The notes: a model not told the origin generated them from the sequence alone. Positions 1 to 9,252 are shown, counted from the stretch's first letter. The stretch: DNA of 54,939 bases from Nocardiopsis suaedae (GCF_027706745.1 NZ_JAQFWP010000047.1:1-54939); one strand, 5' to 3'. Program-made: numbers and translations.

Positions 1-363
1 CCTACCCGCCCGGACCGCGAGGGGCCCGCCGGACGGCAGGCAGGCCCGGGGAACCACCCCGCTCACTCCGTCGCCGCCATTCACGGTGACCACGCACGCG
101 CCGGGCGGCCGACAGCGCTGCAGGAGGAGCGTCAGCCTTATGTCCTTGCCGACCACACCGTCACCACCTACACGCCCGCCGCTCGGCTGATGTCCGTGAG
201 TGGGGGCCTGCCGAACCCGGCTCGGGAGGGGGTGGACTGGTGGCGGGCGGCCCTGGGAAAACGTCCCCGCTTGCGCCTTTGCCCCCGATATACGAATGTG
301 GGACCGCCATCGGCGGCCCCGCACCTGGGTGGGCGGTGACTCCCCTTCAGGGATTCACTACCC
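1..363. other. No supported gene left of sepH
   Basis: This is the window edge. One plus-strand frame stays open from base 1 to about 339, but it has no convincing start, no ribosome binding site and weak third-position GC bias. It could be the tail of a gene cut by the window, but I would not call one. The last part is the region downstream of sepH, where I see no clear terminator hairpin. Confidence 0.4.
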
Positions 364-1989
364 CTACTCCGGCTTCTTGGATCCGAACATGATCTCGTCC
401 CACGACGGGACCGATGCGCGGCGGCCTCGCCCCTTCTTCCGGGCTGGCTGGGCTGCCCCGCCTCCGGCGGCCGCGGCAGCCGAGACCGAGTCCTCGGCCC
501 CGCGGCCCTTCTGGTCGTCCTGGTCGGTCGCCCGTGCCGTCACCGGGGTGCGGCCGCGCGGCTCCTGGGGCCGTTCGGCGGGTCTGCGCGGCCCTGCGTC
601 CGGGACGGCGGGCCCCATCGACGGGCGCGGGCGCGCCGTCCGCTCGCCGCGTTCGGGCCGGTCGGGGCGCTCGCCCCGCTCAAGCCGGTCTCCCCGGTCG
701 GGGCGCTCGCCCCGCTCGGGCCGGTCGTCCAGGTCAGCCCGTTCGGGCCGCTCGTGCCGGGGTGCCTCCGCTGCGGGGGCGCCCCGGCGGGCGGGGGTGG
801 AGGGGAGGACGTCGTCCTCTGGGCCACCCCGCTCCGTGCGCTCGGCTGTGCGCTCGGGCATGCGTTCCGCCGTGCGGTCATGCATGCGCTCGGCTGCTCG
901 CTCATGCATGTGCTCGGCCGCGGGCTCTCCCCGCGGGACCGCCCGGTCGGTACCCGGAGCGCCCGGGTCGGCGCCGGGGTAGGCGCGCTCGGCTTCCTGG
1001 GGCACCCGTTCGGGCTCCTGGGCCGGGCGCTCACGTCCCGGGCGCGGGGACGGGGCGCCGGGGAAGGCCGGATCGGCCTCCGGGGCCGCGCGGTCGCGGC
1101 CGGTCCGGCTGAAGGCCCGCTCGGTCTCGGTCAGTGCGCGCTCGGCCGGTGCCGTGTGGGCCCGGGCCGCAGGCCGCTCGGCGGGTCCGGCCGGGGCCGC
1201 GTCCTCCCGGTCGGCGGCCGGGGGCGCCTCCGCCGGGGGCGGGGCCGGGTGCTGCGGGGGGTCGGCCGGGGCCTGCGCGGAACGCTGCGGGGCGGGCTCC
1301 TCGGCCCCGGGTCTGGCCAGCGGCCCGTCGGCCCGGGCGGCGGGCTCGGGCGCCCCCTGGCGGCGCGGCACGAACGGGGTGACCGTCGCCCCGCCGTCCC
1401 CGGACACCCCGCCCGCGGACGGGTCGGAGAAGCGCGCCGCCTCGTCGTCGACCGGGACGACCGTGCGCCGCCGCGGCTCGAACACCCAGTGCGCCAGGCG
1501 CTCCTGCCCGTCCAGCAGGAAGGCCAGCTTCACGTGCCAGCTTCCGTCCTCGCGCTTCCAGGCGTCCCAGACCGCCTCGCCGGTCTCCAGCTGGTGCGGC
1601 CCCACCCGTTCGGAGACCAGGTCGCCCAGCGCGGGGCCGGGCGCGGTGTCCCCGGGACCGCGTACGGAGGCCCGCTGCGCCTGCTGCGCCATGAACTCGC
1701 GCTCCTGCAGGACCGGGCCTTCGAACCAGCGGACGCGCTCGATGGGGATGCCAGCGAGCTCGGCGATCGCCTCCGCCGTCTCTCCGGAGCGGATCCGGGC
1801 CTGGATTTCCTTGGGGCGCAACGGATTCTCCACTTCGATCTCGTACTGGCCGAGCCGGGAGAACTGGCCGCGGACGGCGGCGCGGAGACGGTCGTCGACG
1901 GGCAGCGTGAAGCGGGTACCGCGGCCGGCGCTCGCCAGCACCAGGTAGGTGCCGTCCTCGCTCACGGCCACGAGGCGAAGCTCCTGCAT
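364..1989 (-). CDS. sepH: Septation protein SepH (DUF3071)
   Basis: The 541-aa product matches SepH, the actinobacterial cytoplasmic protein that binds FtsZ and promotes its assembly at sporulation and vegetative septa. The N-terminal ~110 residues are the conserved DUF3071/helix-turn-helix region, beginning MQELRLVAVSEDGTYL. The C-terminus carries the family tail motif RRASVPSWDEIMFG. The ~300 residues between are a disordered linker rich in Pro, Arg, Glu and Asp with short degenerate repeats (ERPERGERPDR, AERMHDRTAERMPER). The protein is longer than the roughly 340 aa usual in Streptomyces, and the extra length is linker. The start is the ATG at 1989, preceded by AGGGAGG at good spacing. 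The frame stays open far upstream only because of GC bias. The gene is divergent from the 2485 gene. Confidence 0.93.
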   Translation of the reverse strand: MQELRLVAVSEDGTYLVLASAGRGTRFTLPVDDRLRAAVRGQFSRLGQYEIEVENPLRPKEIQARIRSGETAEAIAELAGIPIERVRWFEGPVLQEREFMAQQAQRASVRGPGDTAPGPALGDLVSERVGPHQLETGEAVWDAWKREDGSWHVKLAFLLDGQERLAHWVFEPRRRTVVPVDDEAARFSDPSAGGVSGDGGATVTPFVPRRQGAPEPAARADGPLARPGAEEPAPQRSAQAPADPPQHPAPPPAEAPPAADREDAAPAGPAERPAARAHTAPAERALTETERAFSRTGRDRAAPEADPAFPGAPSPRPGRERPAQEPERVPQEAERAYPGADPGAPGTDRAVPRGEPAAEHMHERAAERMHDRTAERMPERTAERTERGGPEDDVLPSTPARRGAPAAEAPRHERPERADLDDRPERGERPDRGDRLERGERPDRPERGERTARPRPSMGPAVPDAGPRRPAERPQEPRGRTPVTARATDQDDQKGRGAEDSVSAAAAAGGGAAQPARKKGRGRRASVPSWDEIMFGSKKPE

Positions 1990-2484
1990 CGCCCTCCCTT
2001 TCGCGCTTCCCGTCGAGGGTGGGTCCTCGGCCATCCCCCGCGTTCCCAGTCTGTTCGGCATCCGGGTGTTCGGCCAGTACCCCGCCCGGCATGTCCGAAC
2101 CGTGGGCCTCCGTGCGCCGGCCACCGGCGCCCGGGCGTGCCCAGAGCCAATCTTGGCATGTGGGAGGGGGCGTGCGGCGGGTGCGCTCCGGTCGTCGGTC
2201 GGCGTCCTCCTGCGGGTGATGCTAACCCGCGCGCCCTCTGCGGACCATGCGACCGGCGCCGGGTGTCGGCACGGCCGGGCGGTGCGCACGCCAAACCGAC
2301 ACGCGCACCGTGACCGCAGGGTGATGTATTCAATGCCGCGCCTTAACAAGAGCTTAGATGGGATTCGCGTAGGTTGTCCGGATATGGGTCGGGAGTCGGG
2401 CGCCGCAGGGGGCGGCGCCGACCGGCCCGGACCCAGCGATCCGACGGGGGAGCGCCGCCGTGCGCGGCGTACAGAGGGGGGAGG
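1990..2484. promoter_or_regulatory. Divergent promoter region of sepH and the 2485 gene
   Basis: This 495-bp gap separates two divergent genes. Near its right end lies a relatively AT-rich patch (about 2320-2375, with CTTAACAAG and TTAGATG) followed by TAGGTT at 2370-2375. TAGGTT would serve as a -10 box for the plus-strand gene and give a leader of roughly 100 nt. No clear -35 box is visible. I see no RNA gene or small ORF with a ribosome binding site here. Confidence 0.4.
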
Positions 2485-3642
2485 ATGGCCGAGCCCGATG
2501 AGGGCGCGCGCCATGGCGCGCGCATGCGTGCCGCCGCCGATGGGGGCGGCGGCGACAGTGACACGAACGGCACCACGGACCCCGAGGGCGGGGCCGACGG
2601 CGGCCGCCGCCTCAACCTGAGCATGCCGCAGGTGGTCGCGGGCGGTGTGGCCACCCTGACGGCCGCCACCGCCGCGTCGTTCATCGGCGTCTACGGCACG
2701 ATCTTCGGCGCCGCCGTCATGAGTGTGCTCAGCACCGCGGGCACCGCCATCGCCCAGCACTGGCTGGAGCGCAGCCAGGACAAGGCCAAGGAGGCGGCGG
2801 CCCGCGCCGGGATGACCCTGCACGGCGCACGCATGCAGGGCGCGGCCCGCGCGGCCGCCGGGGGCCGCGGGGGCGCCTCCCGGACGGCCGCGGCCGGATC
2901 CGGCCACCGACCGGCGGACGGCCCCGAGGGCGCGCCCGACGCGACCGATGGTCCCGACGCGCCCACACAGGCGTTCGGCGGTGTCGGAGACCCCGACGCC
3001 ACCCGCGCCCTTCCCAGCCTTTCCGGCGACACGCTCGACGGTGAGGACGGCGGCGGGGCCGAGGACGAGCGCGGCTGGTGGCAGCGGTACAAGATGCTGA
3101 TCATCCCGGCCGCCGTCGTGTTCGTCGGCGTCATGCTGGTGATCCTGGTCTTCGAACTGCTGACCGGCCGGAGCCTGAGCGACACCGTGCACGGCCGCAC
3201 CGACCACTCGTCGCCGACCCTCCTCGGCGGCGCCTCCCAGTCCCAGCAGGAGCCCGACGGGACCGTGCAGCCGACGCCCGGCACCGGCGAGGGCGGGCAG
3301 CAGGAGACCGGCGGCCCGGACGGGACCGACGGGGTCGAGCCCACGCCCGGCACCGAGGGCACCGACGGGTCCGACGGGTCCGACGGCCAGACCGGCGGCG
3401 ACGGCACCGAGAACGGCACCGATGAAGGGACCGGCGGTGACACCGGCACCGGTGGCGACACCGGCGGCGACACCGGCAGCGGTACCGAGGACGGGTCGGA
3501 CACCGGCGGCGGCACCGGAGACGGCACCGGCTCGGAAGACGGCGGCTCCGTCGGCGGATCCGGAGGCTCGGGCCAGAGCGGCACCGGCGACCAGCAGCAG
3601 GACCCGCAGCGGTCGGTGCCCGAGAGCGGCGCCTCGCCCTGA
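2485..3642 (+). CDS. Membrane protein with Gly/Asp/Thr-rich C-terminal tail
   Basis: The protein has 385 aa and an unknown function. The layout is a polar N-terminus, a hydrophobic stretch at about residues 48-80 (VVAGGVATLTAATAASF), a basic/Ala-rich cytoplasmic segment, a strong transmembrane helix near residues 200-220 (MLIIPAAVVFVGVMLVILVF), then a ~165-residue low-complexity tail made of Gly, Asp, Thr, Ser and Glu repeats such as GGDTGTGGDTGGDTGSG. The tail probably lies outside the membrane and could span the cell wall. The ATG at 2485 directly follows AGGGGGGAGG. An upstream TTG in frame (2374) was not chosen because it lacks a ribosome binding site. The gene is convergent with the flavoenzyme at 3751, with a strong terminator between them. 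Confidence 0.75.
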   Translation: MAEPDEGARHGARMRAAADGGGGDSDTNGTTDPEGGADGGRRLNLSMPQVVAGGVATLTAATAASFIGVYGTIFGAAVMSVLSTAGTAIAQHWLERSQDKAKEAAARAGMTLHGARMQGAARAAAGGRGGASRTAAAGSGHRPADGPEGAPDATDGPDAPTQAFGGVGDPDATRALPSLSGDTLDGEDGGGAEDERGWWQRYKMLIIPAAVVFVGVMLVILVFELLTGRSLSDTVHGRTDHSSPTLLGGASQSQQEPDGTVQPTPGTGEGGQQETGGPDGTDGVEPTPGTEGTDGSDGSDGQTGGDGTENGTDEGTGGDTGTGGDTGGDTGSGTEDGSDTGGGTGDGTGSEDGGSVGGSGGSGQSGTGDQQQDPQRSVPESGASP

Positions 3643-3690
3643 CGCGCCGCACCCACAGGCGAGCCCCTCATCGCCGACCCGAGCACGCAT

Positions 3691-3728
3691 GAGGCCCCGC
3701 CCGGACCGAGAGGTCCGGGCGGGGCCTC
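3691..3728. terminator. Bidirectional terminator hairpin
   Basis: A perfect 17-bp stem (GAGGCCCCGCCCGGACC and its complement) encloses a GAGA loop, between two convergent genes ending at 3642 and 3751. There is no U-tract, as is common in high-GC actinomycetes. Confidence 0.85.
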
Positions 3729-3750
3729 ACCCGCGCCCGACGACCGCCCC

Positions 3751-5052
3751 TCAGGGCCCGAACACGCGCTCCGTATAGGCGTTGGCGAACCGGCGCTCGG
3801 GGTCCATCCGCTCGCGGACCTCCATCGCGTCCCCGAACCTCGGGTACACCCGCTCCAGGTACGACCGGTCCTTCGTGTGCATCTTCCCCCAGTGCGGCCG
3901 CCCCTCCGCGGCCGTGAACACCGCCTCGGCGTCGGCGAAGTAGCGCTGGTACGGCGCCCCCTTGTACACGTGCACCGCCACGTACGCGGTCTCCCGCCCG
4001 TACGCCGTCGACAGCCACACGTCATCGGCGGGCGCGAAGCGCACCTCCACGGGGAAGCTGATCCGGTGGCCGCCCCGGTCCACCAGCGACCGCAGCTCCC
4101 GCAGCACCCCCGGCAGCTCCTGCGCCGGGACCGCGTACTCCATCTCCACGAACTTCACCCGCCGCGGCGACGCGAACACCTTGTACGAGGTGTCCGTGTA
4201 CTCCCGCGCCGAAAGCGCCCGCGCGCTCACCTGGTTGATGGCCGGGATCGCCGACGGCAGCGCCCGGCCCGCCCGGTTGACCCGCTCGAACAGCGTGTTG
4301 GACAGGAACTCGTCGTCCAGCCACGCCTTGAACGGCGCCAGCGGCCGGGCCGGCCCCTCCACCGGGTTGTTGCGTTTGGTGTTGGCCATCCCGGTGTGCG
4401 GGAACCAGAAGAACTCGAAGTGCTCGTTCCCGGCCCGCAGCTCCGGCAGCCGGTCGAGCACCTCGTCCACGCGCATCGGCTCCTCGCGCGCGTGCAGCAG
4501 GAACGAGGGGCGCACCGCCATGGTCATCGCGGTGACGACGCCGAACGCCCCCAGGCCGACCCGCGCCGCGCCGAACAGGTCCGGGTCGTCGGCCGCCGAG
4601 CAGCGCACCGCCTCCCCGTCGGCGCGCACCAGCTCCATGCCGACCACCTGTGAGGCGAGCCCGCCGGTGGTGCGCCCGGTGCCGTGCGTCCCGGTCTGGA
4701 TCGCCCCGGCCAGGGTCTGCACCGCGATGTCGCCCATGTTGGCCAGCGCCGCCCCGTGCCCCGCCAGCGCGGTGTTCAGGTCGCTGAGCACCATGCCCGC
4801 GTCCGCCTCGCCGGTGCCCGCCTCCAGGTCGACCGCGCGCAGCCGGTTCAGCGCGGTGGGGGAGAGCATCACCCCGTCGGTGACGGCGGCGTCGGTGAAG
4901 GAGTGCCCGGCGCCGACCATCCGCACCGGCAGGCCCCGCCCGGCGGCCGAGCGCACCGCGCCGGCGACGTCGGCGGCCCCGTTGGGGGTGGCCGTGGTGG
5001 TCGGGAGGGCCTCGTGCGTGCCGGACCATGTGCGCCACATCACGTTCGTCAT
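3751..5052 (-). CDS. FAD-linked oxidase, D-arabinono-1,4-lactone oxidase family
   Basis: The 433-aa product belongs to the L-gulono/D-arabinono-lactone oxidase family of FAD-binding type-4 oxidoreductases. The N-terminal FAD domain has RMVGAGHSFTD near residues 44-54, where the His is the usual covalent flavin site, and QTGTHGTG near residue 120. The C-terminal ALO domain ends with the family signature HWGKMH followed by YPRF. It probably oxidises a sugar lactone or a related polyol, and the substrate cannot be read from sequence. The ATG at 5052 starts MTNVMWRTWSG. The gene is divergent from hemH with only 83 bp between. Confidence 0.85.
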   Translation of the reverse strand: MTNVMWRTWSGTHEALPTTTATPNGAADVAGAVRSAAGRGLPVRMVGAGHSFTDAAVTDGVMLSPTALNRLRAVDLEAGTGEADAGMVLSDLNTALAGHGAALANMGDIAVQTLAGAIQTGTHGTGRTTGGLASQVVGMELVRADGEAVRCSAADDPDLFGAARVGLGAFGVVTAMTMAVRPSFLLHAREEPMRVDEVLDRLPELRAGNEHFEFFWFPHTGMANTKRNNPVEGPARPLAPFKAWLDDEFLSNTLFERVNRAGRALPSAIPAINQVSARALSAREYTDTSYKVFASPRRVKFVEMEYAVPAQELPGVLRELRSLVDRGGHRISFPVEVRFAPADDVWLSTAYGRETAYVAVHVYKGAPYQRYFADAEAVFTAAEGRPHWGKMHTKDRSYLERVYPRFGDAMEVRERMDPERRFANAYTERVFGP

Positions 5053-5135
5053 GGTCCGGGAGGCTACCGGCGAGGGTGACGCCCGTTACGCGGGGGGTGG
5101 CCGAAACCCCGCCGAAGTGCTGGTTTCATGGAGTC

Positions 5136-6170
5136 ATGAGGCCCTACGACGCGTTCCTTCTCGTCTCCTTCGGAGGTCCCGAGGCCGAGGACGAGGTGAT
5201 CCCGTTCCTGGAGAACGTCACCCGCGGCCGCGGCATCCCCCGGGAGCGGCTCGCCGAGGTCGGCGAGCACTACTTCCTCTTCGACGGGGTCAGTCCGATC
5301 AACCAGCAGTGCCGCGACCTGATCGCCGAGGTCCGCGCCGACTTCTCGGCCAACGGTGTGGACCTGCCGGTCTACTGGGGCAACCGGTTCTGGGCGCCGA
5401 TGCTCACCGACACCGTCCGGCAGATGGCCCGGGACGGCGTGCGCCGGGTGGTGGCCATGGCCACGTCGGCCTACAGCAACTACTCCAGCCACCGCGCCTA
5501 CCTGAACGACATCGCCGCCGCGCGCGAGGCCGTCGGGCCGGAGGCCCCCGAGATCGAGCTGATCCGCCCCTTCTTCGACCACCCCGGGTTCATCGAGCCG
5601 CTGGTCGAGCACACCCGCCAGGCCCTGGACCGGCTGCCCGACGACAAGCGCACCGGTGCCCGCCTGCTCTTCTCCGCCCACTCCATCCCCACCGCCATGG
5701 CCGACGCCAGCGGCGCCCCGGGCCAGGGGTACGGCTCTGGCGGCGCCTACGCCGCCCAGCTGGAGGAGGTGGCCCGCATGGTGGCCGAGCGGGTCGGCGG
5801 CGGCCACCCCTACGAGGTCGTCTACCAGAGCCGCAGCGGCCCGCCGAGCCAGCCGTGGCTGGAGCCGGACGTCAACGACCGCCTGGAGGAGCTCTCCAAG
5901 GAGGGCGCCGAGGCCGTCGTCGTGGTGCCGCACGGGTTCGTCTCCGACCACATGGAGGTCAAGTTCGACCTCGACCACGAGGCACGCGAGACCGCGGCCG
6001 GGCTCGGCATCGCCTTCGAGCGCGCGCTCAGCCCCGGAACCCACCCGCGCTTCGTGCAGATGGTGCGCGAGCTGGTGCAGGAGCGCGCCGAGGGCGCCGA
6101 GCCGATGGGCCTCAGCGGTCTTCCCCTCTGTCATGAGTGCGTGGCCGACTGCTGCCCGCAGAAGCGCTGA
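5136..6170 (+). CDS. hemH: Ferrochelatase (coproporphyrin III type)
   Basis: The 344-aa product matches the ferrochelatase family. It inserts Fe2+ into the porphyrin late in heme synthesis. In actinobacteria the enzyme acts on coproporphyrin III (also called CpfC). Visible signatures are SFGGPEAEDEVIPFLENV at the start, the catalytic His182 in SAHSIP and the acidic helix VSDHMEVKFDLDHEA. The tail LCHECVADCC is cysteine-rich, as in actinobacterial enzymes that carry a 2Fe-2S cluster, although no internal fourth Cys is seen at the usual central place. The ATG at 5136 overlaps the stop of a three-codon upstream ORF (ATG GAG TCA TGA from 5128). The only Shine-Dalgarno-like GGAG is very close to the start. 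Confidence 0.93.
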   Translation: MRPYDAFLLVSFGGPEAEDEVIPFLENVTRGRGIPRERLAEVGEHYFLFDGVSPINQQCRDLIAEVRADFSANGVDLPVYWGNRFWAPMLTDTVRQMARDGVRRVVAMATSAYSNYSSHRAYLNDIAAAREAVGPEAPEIELIRPFFDHPGFIEPLVEHTRQALDRLPDDKRTGARLLFSAHSIPTAMADASGAPGQGYGSGGAYAAQLEEVARMVAERVGGGHPYEVVYQSRSGPPSQPWLEPDVNDRLEELSKEGAEAVVVVPHGFVSDHMEVKFDLDHEARETAAGLGIAFERALSPGTHPRFVQMVRELVQERAEGAEPMGLSGLPLCHECVADCCPQKR

Positions 6171-6185
6171 TCGGCCCGGTGCGCA

Positions 6186-6207
6186 CCGGTGCCGGCCCCG
6201 GCACCGG
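6186..6207 (+). terminator. Hairpin after hemH
   Basis: A perfect 9-bp stem CCGGTGCCG / CGGCACCGG with a 4-nt loop lies 15 nt after the hemH stop. No U-tract follows. It plausibly ends the hemH transcript before the next promoter. Confidence 0.6.
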
Positions 6208-6295
6208 AACCGCCCGCCCTCCGGAGGACCACGGCTCTCCGGCCGCCCGAAATCGGTGCGGAACCCCGGTCTCGTCGGCGATTCCGCATACCGGA

Positions 6296-6301
6296 TAGGG
6301 T
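6296..6301 (+). promoter_or_regulatory. Candidate -10 box TAGGGT for the S9 peptidase
   Basis: TAGGGT lies 36 bp before the ATG at 6338, in a less GC-rich patch between the hemH hairpin and the gene. No recognisable -35 is seen. The same hexamer recurs upstream of other genes in this window. Confidence 0.4.
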
Positions 6302-6337
6302 CGTGGCGTCCGACCCCGGTGTTGAGGGAGGAAGCGC

Positions 6338-8359
6338 ATGGTCCGCTCCTGGTACGAGCTGTCCGACTACGTCACTCTCAAGCGGGTGGGCGGCCTGCGC
6401 CTCTCGCCGGACGGGCGCAGGCTGGTGGCACCGGTGAGCGGCCTCAAGTCCGACGGCACCTCCTTCGGCACCTCCCTGTGGGAGATCGACCCCGAGGGGC
6501 GCGCCGAGCCGCGCCGCATCACCCGGTCGGTCGAAGGCGAGGCCGCGCCCGCCTTCCTGCCCGACGGGTCCCTGCTCTTCTCCTCCAAGCGCCCCGACGC
6601 CGAGTCCAAGGAGGACGGCGACAAGCCCGCCCTGTGGCTGCTGCCCGCCGACGGCGGCGAGGCCCGCCGCGTCGCCGCGCGCCCCGGCGGCATCGGCGCG
6701 GCGGCCGTGGCCCGCGACGCCGGGACCGTGGTCTTCGCCTCCGACACCCTGCCCGGCACCACCGGCGCCGAAGAGGACGAGGAGGCCCGCAAGGCCCGCA
6801 AGGACGCCGGGGTCACCGCGCTCCTGCACGAGTCCTTCCCGGTCCGGCACTGGGACCATGATCTGGGCCCCGGCGAGCCCCGCCTGTTCGCCGCCGCGCC
6901 GCCCGGGGACGCCTCCGGCGGGCTGGGCGAGCCCGCCGACCTGACCCCGGCCCCCGGCAAGGCGCTGCTGGACACCGACTTCGACGTCGCCCCCGACGGC
7001 GCCACCGCGGTCGCCGCCTGGACGGTCGTCGGCCCGGCCGCCCAGCCGCGCACCCGCCTGGCGGTCCTGGACACCGCGACCGGCGCCGCCCGCGTCCTGG
7101 CCGAGGACCCCGACCGCGACTTCTCCTCGCCCTCCTTCTCCCCGGACGGCCGCTCCGTCGCCGCGATCCGCTCCTACGACGGCGCGCCCGGGGGCGAGCC
7201 CCGCGACGCCACCCTGTGGGTCGTCGACGCCGCGACCGGCGAGGGCCGCGACGTGCTGGCCGACGCGGAGCTGTGGCCGCGCGAGGCGGCCTGGTCGGCG
7301 GACGCGCGGTCGCTGTTCTTCATCGCCGACGAGAACGGCCGCCGCCCCGTCTTCCGCCTCGACCTGGACACCTCCCGCCTGACCCGGGTGACCGGCGACG
7401 ACGGCGCCTACAGCTCCCTGCAGCCCGCCCGCGACGGCGCCGCGCTCTACGCCCTGCGCGACTCCTGGGACGAGCCGCCCACACCGGTGCGCCTGGACCC
7501 GGCCGCCGAGGACGGGCGCCCCGTCCGCCTGCCCGCCCCCGACCTGCCGCTGGAGGTGCCCGGGCGGCTCACCGAGGTGGAGGCCCGGGCCGACGACGGC
7601 ACCCGCGTGCGGTCCTGGCTGGTGCTGCCCGAGGAGGCCTCCGCCGCCTCCCCGGCGCCGCTGCTGCTGTGGATCCACGGCGGCCCCTACATGAGCTTCA
7701 ACGGCTGGTCCTGGCGGTGGAACCCGTGGCTGGCGGCCGCCCGCGGCTACGCCGTCCTGCTGCCCGACCCCGCCCTGTCCACCGGCTACGGCCAGGACAT
7801 GCTCCGCCGCGCCTGGGGGACCTGGGGGCCGCGCACCTTCGCCGACCTGATGGCGGCCGTGGACGCCGCGGCGGCCCGCGACGACGTGGACGGCGAGCGC
7901 ACCGCCGCGATGGGCGGCTCCTTCGGCGGCTACATGGCCAACTGGGTGGCCGGGCACACCGACCGTTTCCGGGCGGTCGTCACCCACGCCTCGCTGTGGG
8001 ACCTGGAGTCCTTCAGCTCCTCCACCGACATGCCGCCCGCCTGGACCGCCGAGTTCGGCGACCCCGACACCTCGCCGGAGCGCTACCGGGCCGCCTCCCC
8101 GCACCGCTCGGCCGACGGCGTGCGCACGCCCGTGCTCGTCATCCACGGCGACAAGGACTACCGGGTGCCCATCGGCCAGGGCCTACAGCTCTGGTGGGAC
8201 CTGATGCGCCGGGAGGTGGACGCCAAGTTCCTCTACTTCCCGACGGAGAACCACTGGATCCTCACGCCCGGCAACATCGCGGTCTGGTACGAGACGGTGT
8301 TCGCGTTCCTCGACCACCACGTGCTGGGCAAGGAGTGGAAGCGGCCCGAGCACCTGTAG
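6338..8359 (+). CDS. S9 family prolyl oligopeptidase-like serine peptidase
   Basis: The 673-aa protein has an N-terminal beta-propeller (residues ~1-400, with WD-like LSPDGRRLVAP and FSPDGRSVAAI blades) and a C-terminal alpha/beta-hydrolase domain. The catalytic triad can be read as Ser528 in GGSFGGYM, Asp607 in HGDKDYRVP and His639 in TENHWI. The S9C group contains acylaminoacyl- and dipeptidyl-peptidases that trim short peptides in the cytoplasm, and no signal peptide is present here. The ATG at 6338 follows GAGGGAGGAAG. The suhB-like gene starts 37 bp downstream and probably shares the transcript. Confidence 0.9.
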   Translation: MVRSWYELSDYVTLKRVGGLRLSPDGRRLVAPVSGLKSDGTSFGTSLWEIDPEGRAEPRRITRSVEGEAAPAFLPDGSLLFSSKRPDAESKEDGDKPALWLLPADGGEARRVAARPGGIGAAAVARDAGTVVFASDTLPGTTGAEEDEEARKARKDAGVTALLHESFPVRHWDHDLGPGEPRLFAAAPPGDASGGLGEPADLTPAPGKALLDTDFDVAPDGATAVAAWTVVGPAAQPRTRLAVLDTATGAARVLAEDPDRDFSSPSFSPDGRSVAAIRSYDGAPGGEPRDATLWVVDAATGEGRDVLADAELWPREAAWSADARSLFFIADENGRRPVFRLDLDTSRLTRVTGDDGAYSSLQPARDGAALYALRDSWDEPPTPVRLDPAAEDGRPVRLPAPDLPLEVPGRLTEVEARADDGTRVRSWLVLPEEASAASPAPLLLWIHGGPYMSFNGWSWRWNPWLAAARGYAVLLPDPALSTGYGQDMLRRAWGTWGPRTFADLMAAVDAAAARDDVDGERTAAMGGSFGGYMANWVAGHTDRFRAVVTHASLWDLESFSSSTDMPPAWTAEFGDPDTSPERYRAASPHRSADGVRTPVLVIHGDKDYRVPIGQGLQLWWDLMRREVDAKFLYFPTENHWILTPGNIAVWYETVFAFLDHHVLGKEWKRPEHL

Positions 8360-8396
8360 GGGCCGGGCGGAGTACGACGGAACTGGGGGGACGTGC

Positions 8397-9227
8397 ATGG
8401 CAGCCGAGGAGGGCGCCGCGTCCGCGGCCGACCCGCACGCGCTGGCCGCGCTGGCCGAGCGCACCGCCGCCGAGGCGGGCCGGGTCGCCGCCGGCGGGCA
8501 GGAGGGCATCGGGGTGCTCGACACCAAGAGCACCCCGACCGACGTGGTCACCGAGATGGACCGGCGGGTCGAGGAGCTGGTCCGCAAGCGCCTGCTGGAG
8601 GCCCGTCCCGGGGACGCGGTGCTCGGCGAGGAGGGCGGCGAGGAGGCCGGGGCGGACGGCGGGGTGCGCTGGATCGTCGACCCCATCGACGGCACGGTCA
8701 ACTATCTGTACGGGCGCGAGGAGTGGGCGGTGAGCATCGCCGCCGAGGCGGAGGGGCGGATCGTCGCCGGCGCGGTGGTCGCCCCCCGCCTGGGCGACAC
8801 CTACACCGCCGTCCTGGGCGCCGGGTCGTTCTGCAACGGCGCGCCGCTGCGTGTGGGCCCCGCGCCCGAACCGGCGCTGGCGCTGGTGGCGACCGGGTTC
8901 GGCTACGACCCGCGGCGCCGCGCCCACCAGGCCGAGGTGCTGCGGTCGGTGCTGCCCCGGGTGCGCGACATCCGCCGCGGCGGGTCGGCGGCGATCGACA
9001 TCTGCTCGCTGGCGCGCGGCCGCGCCGACGCCTACTACGAGCGCGGCCTCAACTGGTGGGACTGGGCGGCGGCCGGGCTGGTGGCCCGGGAGGCGGGACT
9101 GCGGGTGGAGGGCCTGCGCGGGGCGCCGCCCGGCGACGCCATGACCATCGTCGCGGGCCCCGGCCTGTTCGAGAGCCTGCACGCGATGCTGGAGCCCCTG
9201 GGCGCCGACACCGACGGCCCGGATTAG
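8397..9227 (+). CDS. Inositol monophosphatase family protein
   Basis: The 276-aa product carries both family motifs: the metal-binding WIVDPIDGTVNYLYG (residues ~92-106) and the C-terminal NWWDWAAAGLVAREAG, in place of the usual WDxAAG. The family (SuhB/IMPase) dephosphorylates inositol phosphates, histidinol phosphate or sugar phosphates with Mg2+. The exact substrate is not decided by these motifs. The ATG at 8397 follows GGGGGGAC. A gene of this family beside hemH and cutRS is also found in streptomycetes, which supports a conserved housekeeping role. Confidence 0.9.
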   Translation: MAAEEGAASAADPHALAALAERTAAEAGRVAAGGQEGIGVLDTKSTPTDVVTEMDRRVEELVRKRLLEARPGDAVLGEEGGEEAGADGGVRWIVDPIDGTVNYLYGREEWAVSIAAEAEGRIVAGAVVAPRLGDTYTAVLGAGSFCNGAPLRVGPAPEPALALVATGFGYDPRRRAHQAEVLRSVLPRVRDIRRGGSAAIDICSLARGRADAYYERGLNWWDWAAAGLVAREAGLRVEGLRGAPPGDAMTIVAGPGLFESLHAMLEPLGADTDGPD

Positions 9228-9252
9228 CCGGGACCCGGCCCCGGACGCGCGG

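Noticed and set aside
1-339. A partial CDS at the left edge on the plus strand
   Set aside because: The frame is open but has no start, no ribosome binding site, weak codon bias and no recognisable protein motif.
3200-3640. A CRISPR or minisatellite array
   Set aside because: The repeats are in-frame Gly/Asp/Thr codons of a low-complexity protein tail with irregular period and no spacers.
364-3690. A single 1108-aa minus-strand protein
   Set aside because: Only the part from 1989 down is SepH-like. The upstream 567 codons are the reverse strand of the 2485 gene and the promoter region, kept open by GC bias.
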